Below are positions 1 through 5,203 of a DNA stretch of 9,872 nt, piece by piece. This stretch comes from Candidatus Aenigmatarchaeota archaeon. GTDB taxonomy: Archaea > Aenigmatarchaeota > Aenigmatarchaeia > QMZP01 > JAUXAV01. Below the pieces are notes generated by a model, which saw only the letters and a list, made by a program, of their open reading frames with translations, was not told the origin of the DNA and ran no database searches. Both the position numbers and the translations under genes were made by a program. The first letter of the stretch is position 1. Every line of letters begins with the position of its first letter. The DNA is taken from assembly GCA_030619735.1 (NCBI GenBank), contig JAUXAV010000029.1, positions 1-9,872 of the forward strand. Direction: 5' to 3'.

Positions 1-458
1 AGGGTTGTGCAGTCATCATGGGTTTTCAGGGCATTTATTATGCTGAACACCCTTCTCCTTATCAGGCTCTCCTTTTCCATGGCCATGCCCATTACTGCAG
101 TGGAGTCAATCACTAGCCTCCTGGCATCCAGCTTCTTTATATGATTCATTATTTCGGTATTGATATTGCCTGTGGAAACAGGGTCAATATATATTATCTT
201 GCAGAGTCCCTTCTTCTCAAACTTCTCAAAGTCCCAGCCAAAATTCCTGACATCCTCCCTTATGTCCACCGGGTCCTCCTCCAGGGTAACATACACGCAT
301 GTCTCCCCCTTCTGCAGGCCGTACCAGAGATACTGGCACCCGAAAATGGTCTTCCCTGTTCCCGTGCCCCCGGTCAGGAGATAGACAGAACCCTTAACCA
401 ATCCCCCCTGCATAAGCCTGTCCAGACCAGGGATACCGGTCTTTATTCTCATGACCAT
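1..458 (-). CDS. KaiC/RadA-like RecA-superfamily ATPase, partial (C-terminus off the left edge)
   Basis: About 152 codons of the N-terminal part are present, and the reading frame is still open at base 1. The protein opens with an 'IKTGIPGLDRLMQGGL' segment typical of KaiC-like ATPases. A Walker A motif GGTGTGKT follows, then 'YVTLEED', where the glutamates occupy the catalytic-Glu region of KaiC/RadA-like domains, and 'RRLVIDS' as Walker B. These show an ATP-binding RecA-fold domain. Archaeal KaiC-like proteins are mostly uncharacterised signalling or regulatory ATPases, and no partner domain is visible. I start it at the ATG at 456-458 because a TATA-like TTTAAAAAT lies 26 bases upstream on this strand. 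An ATG two codons later (450-452) is the alternative. There is no Shine-Dalgarno sequence, so the mRNA is probably leaderless. RadA itself is less likely, because no N-terminal helix-hairpin-helix domain precedes the motor. Confidence 0.85.
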   Translation of the reverse strand, partial: MVMRIKTGIPGLDRLMQGGLVKGSVYLLTGGTGTGKTIFGCQYLWYGLQKGETCVYVTLEEDPVDIREDVRNFGWDFEKFEKKGLCKIIYIDPVSTGNINTEIMNHIKKLDARRLVIDSTAVMGMAMEKESLIRRRVFSIINALKTHDDCTT

Positions 459-479
459 ACTAAATAATGGATTTGCTGG

Positions 480-488
480 TTTAAAAAT
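480..488 (-). promoter_or_regulatory. TATA-like promoter element of the KaiC-like ATPase gene
   Basis: The element reads ATTTTTAAA on the minus strand. Its centre is about 26 bases upstream of the ATG at 458, the expected distance for a leaderless archaeal transcript. Confidence 0.55.
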
Positions 489-544
489 TATATTCTCTGT
501 TTAAGGGCCGGAAGCCCCGGGAGGGATTTGATGCCAAGCCGGAT

Positions 545-1540
545 TCAATGCTTCCTGCTGACCATATAGTCCGCGAAGCCCCTGAGTATTTTACCAAAAC
601 CCTTTGGCATATTCCGGGTCAATTCCTTTGCTTCCCCCACAAGGTGGTTTGCCCTTTCCCTTGCATGCTCAATTGAGCCGTATTTCAGAAACAGCTCCTT
701 CACAGCCTGTATGTCATTTGCACTGGTTCTCTTCCTGGGCTTGTTGAGAATCTGGAAAAGCCTCTTCCTCTCAGCAGCGGTGCATCTTGAGGAGCAATGC
801 ACAACCATAAGGGTCCTCTTGCCCTCCTTTATGTCGCAGCCTGTCTCCCTCCTTCCCTTTCCCTGGGTAAGGTCAAGCAGGTCATCGGTTATCTGGAATG
901 CAGGGCCAACCTTCAGCCCGAATTCCTTTATCCTGTCCACAAACTCCTCATCCCTTCCTACTATTATTGCCCCGCCAACAATGGGCATCATCAGGTAGTA
1001 TGCGGTCTTGCCCTCAATAGTCTCCATATATTCCCCCTCGGACGGGTTGTTGTTATCCCTCAGATTCATATCCCTTGTCTGGCCCTCAGCTGTCTTCACC
1101 CCGGTCTCCACAATGCAGTTTATAAGCCTTATAACGGTCTCATTGTCAACACCAAGCTCCCTGGATTTCAGAACAAGCTCATATACCTTCTCTGACATGA
1201 AATCCCCTATATTTATCCCATGAGCAATACCATACTTCTTCCAGACAGTTTCCATGTTCCTCCTTACCATATCCCCGTCCTCTATGTCATCATGGACCAA
1301 AAGCCAGTTGTGCATAAGCTCGCATGCTGCTGCAAACGGCAGGACCTTGTTCACATCCCCGTCCAGGGACTCGCATGCCATTATTGCCAGGACCGGCCTG
1401 AGCCTCTTCCCCCCTGTATTGAAATGGTACCAGGCAGCATCATTCAGGTTCTTAATACTCTTTCTTGGTATGACCTTCAGAATCTCGTTCTCAATAAGGG
1501 TTCCTTTTTCCTTAAGAACCCTTTCAACGTCCTCAAGCAT
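545..1540 (-). CDS. Short-chain trans-prenyl diphosphate synthase (probable GGPP/FPP synthase)
   Basis: 331 residues, the usual length for the polyprenyl synthetase family. The enzyme condenses isopentenyl diphosphate with allylic diphosphates and supplies C15/C20 chains for archaeal ether lipids. All hallmarks are visible: GGKRLRP at 43-49 for diphosphate binding, the first Asp-rich motif DDIED at 84-88, a Lys-Thr pair at 178-179, the second Asp-rich motif DDLLD at 219-223 preceded by FQ, and the downstream KEGKRT around 238-243. Residue 79, five positions before the first Asp-rich motif, is Trp. In archaeal GGPP synthases a bulky aromatic there limits chain length, so a C15-C20 product is inferred. 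The start ATG sits 26 bases from a TATTTAAATA element with no Shine-Dalgarno. The gene diverges from the DUF357-like gene. The exact product length cannot be read from sequence alone. Confidence 0.93.
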   Translation of the reverse strand: MLEDVERVLKEKGTLIENEILKVIPRKSIKNLNDAAWYHFNTGGKRLRPVLAIMACESLDGDVNKVLPFAAACELMHNWLLVHDDIEDGDMVRRNMETVWKKYGIAHGINIGDFMSEKVYELVLKSRELGVDNETVIRLINCIVETGVKTAEGQTRDMNLRDNNNPSEGEYMETIEGKTAYYLMMPIVGGAIIVGRDEEFVDRIKEFGLKVGPAFQITDDLLDLTQGKGRRETGCDIKEGKRTLMVVHCSSRCTAAERKRLFQILNKPRKRTSANDIQAVKELFLKYGSIEHARERANHLVGEAKELTRNMPKGFGKILRGFADYMVSRKH

Positions 1541-1549
1541 ATAAACCCC

Positions 1550-1557
1550 TTTTAAAA
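1550..1557 (+). promoter_or_regulatory. TATA-like element for the plus-strand DUF357-like gene
   Basis: TTTTAAAA, centred about 23 bases before the ATG at 1577. It lies inside the 36-base divergent intergenic region, and no Shine-Dalgarno precedes the ATG, which suggests a leaderless transcript. Confidence 0.5.
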
Positions 1558-1561
1558 ACTG

Positions 1562-1571
1562 TATTTAAATA
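1562..1571 (-). promoter_or_regulatory. TATA-like element for the minus-strand prenyl synthase gene
   Basis: A palindromic TATTTAAATA centred about 26 bases before the minus-strand ATG at 1540. Read in the plus direction it lies only 6-15 bases before the DUF357-like start, too close to serve that gene as a TATA box, so it is assigned to the prenyl synthase. Confidence 0.55.
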
Positions 1572-1576
1572 TCCCT

Positions 1577-1840
1577 ATGGGAGTTGAAGAAGACCTCAAA
1601 AGGGAGACAGAGAAGTGGCTTGTCAGGATTGAAAAGGAAATCAGGGGGGTAAACCCCCTGAATAGAAAGGGAGAGGAGTTCCTGGAGAACATCCGGGCCT
1701 ATATAAAGGACTCCAGATACTTTATGGAAAGGGGAGACCTGGTCAGGAGCTTTGAGGCGGTAATCTGGAGCTGGGCGATATATGATACGGCCAAAAAATT
1801 GAAGCTTTTAAATCCCAGACCAAAAAATAGGGAAAGGTGA
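1577..1840 (+). CDS. Small DUF357-like protein
   Basis: 87 residues, charged and helical, soluble, with no signal peptide. The central segment (about residues 31-78) has the pattern of archaeal DUF357 proteins: a long helix with Phe-Leu and Ala-Tyr positions, then 'DSRYFMERGDLVRSFEAV', then a second helix containing 'WAIYDTAKKL'. This suggests a two-helix hairpin like that of TPR/HEPN-type helical proteins. The family is of unknown function and mainly archaeal. The assignment comes from recalled pattern, not a search. The ATG has its own TATA-like element upstream and no Shine-Dalgarno. The C-terminal tail is basic (RPKNRER). The stop is followed 4 bases later by the start of a membrane protein, so the two genes probably share a transcript. 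Confidence 0.75.
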   Translation: MGVEEDLKRETEKWLVRIEKEIRGVNPLNRKGEEFLENIRAYIKDSRYFMERGDLVRSFEAVIWSWAIYDTAKKLKLLNPRPKNRER

Positions 1841-1844
1841 CTGA

Positions 1845-2153
1845 ATGGGTTTTGTAGTAATACTGGGGCTTCTGGACCTGGTATCTGCTGTATTCATATT
1901 TCTCTCCCTTGCAAAGTCCCAGGCCCTCCTGGGTTTTGTCCTTATACTCGGGATAATAATGCTGTTAAAGGGATTATGGAGCCTTGCGGTCCAGTCCTAT
2001 TTCGCAGGGGTAACAGACCTCATATCAGGCATACTGCTCCTGCTCATATCCCAGAATATCTACCTGCCTGACATAATAATATGGATATTCGGAATCCTGC
2101 TCTTCATAAAGGCAATGCAGAGCATAGTATTCTACATGATAAGGGGAACATAG
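1845..2153 (+). CDS. Small four-helix membrane protein with an internal two-fold repeat
   Basis: 102 residues, almost entirely hydrophobic. Four transmembrane segments are expected at about 3-22, 28-49, 52-69 and 76-98. The two halves align without gaps at an offset of 47 residues: G8/G55, D11/D58, L12/L59, S14/S61, L20/L67, G36/G83, I37/I84, K42/K89 and S46/S93 are identical. The protein is therefore a tandem duplication of a two-helix unit, each with an Asp in its first helix and a Lys in its second. I do not recognise the family; the shape resembles small HdeD/DUF308-like membrane proteins, but I cannot assign it. The start is supported by GGTGA at 1836-1840, four bases before the ATG, and by the tight spacing to the DUF357-like gene. 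Confidence 0.8.
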   Translation: MGFVVILGLLDLVSAVFIFLSLAKSQALLGFVLILGIIMLLKGLWSLAVQSYFAGVTDLISGILLLLISQNIYLPDIIIWIFGILLFIKAMQSIVFYMIRGT

Positions 2154-2170
2154 GAACCATTCGGCATAGC

Positions 2171-2179
2171 TTTTTAATT
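2171..2179 (+). promoter_or_regulatory. TATA-like promoter element of the second membrane-protein gene
   Basis: TTTTTAATT, centred about 25 bases before the ATG at 2200, with no Shine-Dalgarno between them. This fits a leaderless transcript separate from the upstream gene pair. Confidence 0.5.
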
Positions 2180-2199
2180 CTCCGGGCCAATAAATACAT

Positions 2200-2532
2200 A
2201 TGGTAGAGGACAGGCCATTGGGAAGCTGGATAAGCCTCTTGAAGGGAATCCTGGGAGGCTCCCTTATAAGCTCCGGGATATTCTCCCCCAGCTTCGGAAC
2301 AGGGGCGCAGATAATCGTTTTCATAATAGGACTCCTGATAGTGATTGATTCCGTCATATCAAAGACAGAGGAGATTTATCCCCTTTCAATGTTTCTGGGC
2401 TCTGTAGCCGGCTTCTTTATTGCCCTCTTCTGTGCGATAGGCGGGGCGACCCTCCACTACACTGTCCTGATTTTCATACTTGCAGCCCTGGTTTACCTGG
2501 GAAAGCTCGTCAGGAAACTAAGAAGGGCATAA
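2200..2532 (+). CDS. Small multi-spanning membrane protein of unknown function
   Basis: 110 residues. Three clear hydrophobic helices lie at about 36-53, 62-82 and 86-104. A Gly/Ser-rich, moderately hydrophobic segment at about 11-30 may be a fourth helix or re-entrant. The C-terminus KLVRKLRRA is strongly basic and should face the cytoplasm under the positive-inside rule. No catalytic or binding motif is recognisable and no family is assigned. It has its own TATA-like element, so it is not necessarily co-transcribed with the membrane protein upstream. It is followed 33 bases later by the OB-fold gene, which again has its own promoter element. The ATG at 2200 is chosen from that promoter spacing. 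Confidence 0.75.
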   Translation: MVEDRPLGSWISLLKGILGGSLISSGIFSPSFGTGAQIIVFIIGLLIVIDSVISKTEEIYPLSMFLGSVAGFFIALFCAIGGATLHYTVLIFILAALVYLGKLVRKLRRA

Positions 2533-2537
2533 AACCC

Positions 2538-2546
2538 TTATAAGTT
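2538..2546 (+). promoter_or_regulatory. TATA-like promoter element of the OB-fold gene
   Basis: The element is the CTTATAAGT stretch just after the previous stop codon, centred about 24 bases before the ATG at 2566. There is no Shine-Dalgarno, so a leaderless mRNA is likely. Confidence 0.55.
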
Positions 2547-2565
2547 TTAGATTCCATTCTATTGT

Positions 2566-2874
2566 ATGGAGTTCCAGAGGAGGCTTCCTGCAAAGGAGAG
2601 GAACATTTCTGATATAAAGCCGGAGGACATAAGGGTTGGCGTAACAGGGACAATAATAGGCAAGCAGGGAAACATTATAGTCCTGGATGACGGCTCGGGC
2701 AAGGTGAATGTGTCCTTTGAGGAGCCGGTTAAATTCAGGGAAAACCAGCTGGTTAGGGTATTCGGAAGGGTCATGCCCCTTGAGAGCGGAGTGGAGATAC
2801 AGGGGGAGATAATGCAGGACATGGAGGGCCTTGACCTGGAACTAAAGAAGAAAGTGGAAAATCTGGGGGGATAA
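2566..2874 (+). CDS. Small single OB-fold, probable nucleic-acid-binding protein
   Basis: 102 residues. Residues 21-85 follow the beta-strand rhythm of an RPA-type OB fold: 'IRVGVTGTIIG', then 'GNIIVLDDGSGKVNVSF' (the GKV turn after the second strand is typical), then 'ENQLVRVFGRVMP' and 'GVEIQGEIMQDM'. A short charged helix (about 88-100) ends the protein. It resembles the stand-alone OB domains of archaeal RPA-like and RMI2/Stn1-like proteins. Single-stranded DNA or RNA binding is inferred. No zinc finger or other domain is present. It lies immediately before the PCNA-primase-GINS block but has its own promoter element. A role at the replication fork or in repair is plausible from context; a role in RNA metabolism cannot be excluded. 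Confidence 0.8.
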   Translation: MEFQRRLPAKERNISDIKPEDIRVGVTGTIIGKQGNIIVLDDGSGKVNVSFEEPVKFRENQLVRVFGRVMPLESGVEIQGEIMQDMEGLDLELKKKVENLGG

Positions 2875-2892
2875 TAATAAAAACCCAAATAC

Positions 2893-2910
2893 TAAAAATT
2901 AGTTAAATAA
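2893..2910 (+). promoter_or_regulatory. AT-rich promoter region of the PCNA gene
   Basis: TAAAAATT followed by TTAAATAA. The second element is centred about 22-23 bases before the ATG at 2928. A GGAGT at 2916-2920 lies seven bases before the ATG and could act as a weak Shine-Dalgarno if transcription starts from the first element, so leaderless or short-leader initiation are both possible. Confidence 0.45.
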
Positions 2911-2927
2911 AAACTGGAGTTTATACC

Positions 2928-3680
2928 ATGTCTTTCAGGATAACGCTATCGGATACTGATTTGCTATTGAACTCAGTCCCTATAATAGCGGAGATAATAG
3001 ACGAGGGGGTCTTCAAGGTAAACCAGAATGGTCTGAGCCTGTTATCCCCTGACAGGACAATGGTTGCTGTGGTGGATTTCCAGCTCCTTTCCTCAGCCTT
3101 TGAGGAATTTAAAGTGGAATCTGATGCAGAACTGGGCCTGAACCTTGCAAACCTTGTTGCTGTCCTGAAGAGGGCAAAGGCAGGGGACAAGCTTACACTC
3201 CAGCTCAGGGAGAAGAACAGGCTTGAGATCATTATGGAGGGCAACGGCAAGAGAAAGTTTGAAATACCCCTCCTGGACATAAAGACAGAGAAGCCGCCAG
3301 TGGAGCAGTTGAACTTCCCGGGGAAAATTGAACTTGAAACAGGGGTACTGGAGAACGGCATTGCTGATGCTGATGTTGTCTCTGATTCTGTTGTTCTGGA
3401 GGCGGGGCCTGGGTTGTTCAAGATGTGGGCAAAGGGAGACGTCTCTTCTGCAGAGCTTGAGCTGAAGAAAGGGGACAACGGCCTCCTTAACATAACCGCG
3501 CAGAGCAGCATTAAGGCCCGCTATCCCCTGGAATACCTGAAGAAGATGGTGAAGGCGGCAAAGCTCTCCAAGCAGGCCATAATAGAATTCGGCACAGACT
3601 ATCCCATGAGGATAGAATTCAAGGCCATAGACAAGGTCATTCTGAAATTTGTACTTGCGCCCAGAATATCAGAGGAATAA
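2928..3680 (+). CDS. pcn: DNA polymerase sliding clamp (PCNA)
   Basis: 250 residues, the standard archaeal PCNA length. The clamp forms a ring on DNA that tethers polymerase, ligase, FEN1 and other factors. Two-domain PCNA architecture is visible. The N-domain carries the 'GLSLLSPDRTMVAVVDFQL' segment (35-53), matching the family's stretch before the domain's central strands. The interdomain connector follows around 115-133. The C-domain contains 'ARYPLEYLKKMVKAAKLS' (197-214) and 'DYPMRIEF' (224-231), and ends with 'LAPRISEE', close to the typical LAPR-E terminus that contributes to client binding. The only substitution noticed is SPDRT where many clamps have a D-x-S/A-H motif. A single PCNA would be homotrimeric; whether a second copy exists is unknown. 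It is followed by the primase gene after a structured leader. Confidence 0.97.
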   Translation: MSFRITLSDTDLLLNSVPIIAEIIDEGVFKVNQNGLSLLSPDRTMVAVVDFQLLSSAFEEFKVESDAELGLNLANLVAVLKRAKAGDKLTLQLREKNRLEIIMEGNGKRKFEIPLLDIKTEKPPVEQLNFPGKIELETGVLENGIADADVVSDSVVLEAGPGLFKMWAKGDVSSAELELKKGDNGLLNITAQSSIKARYPLEYLKKMVKAAKLSKQAIIEFGTDYPMRIEFKAIDKVILKFVLAPRISEE

Positions 3681-3708
3681 ATTCTATCGGAACTCCGCTA
3701 TCCAAAGC

Positions 3709-3718
3709 CTTATAATTC
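3709..3718 (+). promoter_or_regulatory. TATA-like element upstream of the structured primase leader
   Basis: CTTATAATTC, centred near 3714. At the roughly 26-base spacing seen elsewhere in this window, transcription would start near 3740, exactly where the first hairpin of the leader begins. A second candidate, GTTTTAAAC at 3722-3730, would start transcription near 3751 and cut away the first hairpin arm. Confidence 0.45.
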
Positions 3719-3739
3719 TTAGTTTTAAACTTTCCTTAT

Positions 3740-3864
3740 GTTGAACCGAAGGTTCAACAGCTATTGTCGTGCCTCGTCTATATGATTGTGGCACGAGACA
3801 TCTCTGCATCTCGATTGAACAGGCAGAGATGCAGACCTTACTAGGCAATGAAGGAGGCAATATT
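3740..3864 (+). ncRNA. Structured 5' leader or small RNA ahead of the primase gene (unrecognised)
   Basis: Three consecutive inverted repeats lie between PCNA and the primase. Stem 1: GTTGAACC (3740-3747) / GGTTCAAC (3751-3758), 8 perfect pairs with a GAA loop. Stem 2: TCGTGCC (3767-3773) / GGCACGA (3790-3796), 7 pairs, 16-base loop. Stem 3: CATCTCTGC (3799-3807) / GCAGAGATG (3823-3831), 9 pairs, 15-base loop. Two alternative pairings exist. TTGAAC in loop 3 (3815-3820) is complementary to GTTCAA in stem 1 (3752-3757). TGCCTC (3770-3775), part of stem 2, is complementary to GAGGCA (3854-3859), which overlaps the primase Shine-Dalgarno. This suggests a cis-acting regulatory leader. It matches no riboswitch, tRNA or C/D-box RNA I recognise. 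A separately transcribed small RNA, or DNA-level operators, are alternatives. Confidence 0.5.
3851..3857 (+). promoter_or_regulatory. Ribosome binding site that decides the primase start
   Basis: AAGGAGG, ending seven bases before the ATG at 3865. It is the strongest Shine-Dalgarno match in the window and argues against the upstream in-frame GTG at 3769 as the true start. Confidence 0.75.
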
Positions 3865-5187
3865 ATGGAGCTTCAGGAAATCCGGGATTATTATTCCAGG
3901 CAGGATGTGCAGGAATTCCTCCTGGACATATCCAGGGAGAGGGAGGTTGTAGGGGTTTTCAGGGACGGGGGGTTCTCTTCAAGGCCCGGTGTTCTGATAT
4001 ACCCTGGGGACATCCAGGCCCTTCTGAAGAGTGGTGTGGTAGCCTTTCATGGTTCAATAGAGAGATGGTCCAAACCAATGGCCCTGAAGCAGGACAATTA
4101 CGAATCCCTCAGGAAGGGCTTCGACCTGATACTGGACCTGGACTGCAAGGTATTTGAGCATGGCAAGATTGCAGCAAAGGTCTTTCTCCTTGGATTGGAA
4201 AAGCACGGGATTTCCAGCCATTACCTGAAATTCACAGGAGGAAAGGGCTTCCATATAGGGATTCCCTGGGAGGCCATGCCGGAAAAGATAGACTACAAGC
4301 CGAGTGAAAAACTCTTCCCTGGCCTTGCCAGGAATATGGGTCTCTATCTGAGGGAATTCCTCAGAGAGAAGCTTGAAAGAGAGCTACTGAAAAGGCAAAG
4401 CCCTGAGGAGCTTGCAGAGCAGGTAGGGAAGCCCCTGGGAGAGATAATGGGCAAGGATGTTCTGGACCCCTACAAGGTAGTGGACATAGACCCTGTCCTG
4501 ATTTCCCCCCGCCACCTGTTCAGGCTCCCCTATTCCCTGCATGAAAAGAGCTTTCTGGTCTCCCTTCCCCTGAAACTGGGACAACTGGATGAGTTCAGGA
4601 AACAGGATGCAGAGCCGGGGAAGGTCAGGGTTATCAATAAATTCCTGGACAGGGCGGGAGAGAATGAAGCAGAGGCCCTGATAGCAGAGACCCTGGACTG
4701 GGCCTCCAGGATTAAGACCCAGGAGAGGAAGAGGTTCAGGGAGAGGCCCAGGTTTGGAAAGGCCATACCCCCAAGGTTCTTCCCTCCCTGCATAGAGAAG
4801 ATAAGGGAGGGCCTCCAGGACGGGAAGAAGAGGTCCGTATTCGTCCTGACCAATTTCCTCTCCACCATGGGCTGGAAATGGGAGGACATAGAGAGAATCC
4901 TCCAGGAATGGAACGAGAAGAACGAGCCTCCCCTCAGTGAAAGCTACCTGAAGAACCATGTCCGGTGGCACAGGAACAGAAAGGAATCCATGCAGGAGCC
5001 TGGCACAGAGCAGAAGTCCATCCTCCCCCCGAACTGCGCAAAGGAGGGTTACTACCAGGATATTGGGGTCTGCAATCCTGACGGGATATGCGGCCGGGAA
5101 AAGAAGACCATAAAGAACCCTGTTAACTACCCCTTCAGGAAGATGAAGGCCCTGAAAGGCAAATTTAAATCCAGGCCCAAAAAGTAA
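3865..5187 (+). CDS. Monomeric DNA primase: PriS catalytic core fused to PriL Fe-S domain
   Basis: 440 residues from the ATG at 3865. It makes RNA/DNA primers for replication. The PriS-type core shows the metal-binding pair DLD (D91, D93) in 'LILDLDCK'. It also shows the nucleotide-binding motif 'KFTGGKGFHIGIPW' (H130), the third acidic region 'VVDIDP' (D207, D209), and 'RHLFRLPYSLHEKS' (216-229). After a charged linker (about 245-298) comes a PriL C-terminal domain starting 'PPCIEKIREGL', with the four cysteines expected to bind a 4Fe-4S cluster: C309, C391 (PPNC), C403 and C409. The PriL N-terminal half is absent. No Cys occurs between residues 95 and 308, so the zinc knuckle common in archaeal PriS also appears absent. 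Fused primases of this kind are known from Nanoarchaeum equitans. An in-frame GTG at 3769 would add 32 residues, but that segment is the structured leader, and AAGGAGG favours 3865. Confidence 0.93.
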   Translation: MELQEIRDYYSRQDVQEFLLDISREREVVGVFRDGGFSSRPGVLIYPGDIQALLKSGVVAFHGSIERWSKPMALKQDNYESLRKGFDLILDLDCKVFEHGKIAAKVFLLGLEKHGISSHYLKFTGGKGFHIGIPWEAMPEKIDYKPSEKLFPGLARNMGLYLREFLREKLERELLKRQSPEELAEQVGKPLGEIMGKDVLDPYKVVDIDPVLISPRHLFRLPYSLHEKSFLVSLPLKLGQLDEFRKQDAEPGKVRVINKFLDRAGENEAEALIAETLDWASRIKTQERKRFRERPRFGKAIPPRFFPPCIEKIREGLQDGKKRSVFVLTNFLSTMGWKWEDIERILQEWNEKNEPPLSESYLKNHVRWHRNRKESMQEPGTEQKSILPPNCAKEGYYQDIGVCNPDGICGREKKTIKNPVNYPFRKMKALKGKFKSRPKK

Positions 5188-5190
5188 TGG

Positions 5191-5196
5191 AAGGAG
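5191..5196 (+). promoter_or_regulatory. Ribosome binding site that decides the start of the PsbP-like gene
   Basis: AAGGAG, ending seven bases before the ATG at 5204. The in-frame TTG at 5198 is only one base away and so is unlikely to be the start. Confidence 0.6.
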
Positions 5197-5203
5197 TTTG
5201 TGT

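Noticed and set aside
490..544. Hairpin or terminator between the prenyl synthase and KaiC-like genes (GGGC / GCCC near 505-520)
   Set aside because: The stem is only about four base pairs and is not followed by a T run on the relevant strand, so it is too weak to call.
3781..3787. C/D-box small RNA, suggested by TATGATT resembling a C box
   Set aside because: It does not match RUGAUGA and no CUGA D box stands at a suitable distance.
3740..3831. tRNA or tRNA-like gene, suggested by GGTTCAA (T-arm-like) in the primase leader
   Set aside because: GGTTCAA is part of an 8 bp hairpin with a 3-base loop. No acceptor stem, D-arm, anticodon arm or correct spacing could be fitted.
3769..3864. In-frame N-terminal extension of the primase from the GTG at 3769
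   Set aside because: The segment is made of inverted repeats and has no ribosome binding site at 3769. The ATG at 3865 has AAGGAGG at the right distance, and the primase family similarity begins after it.
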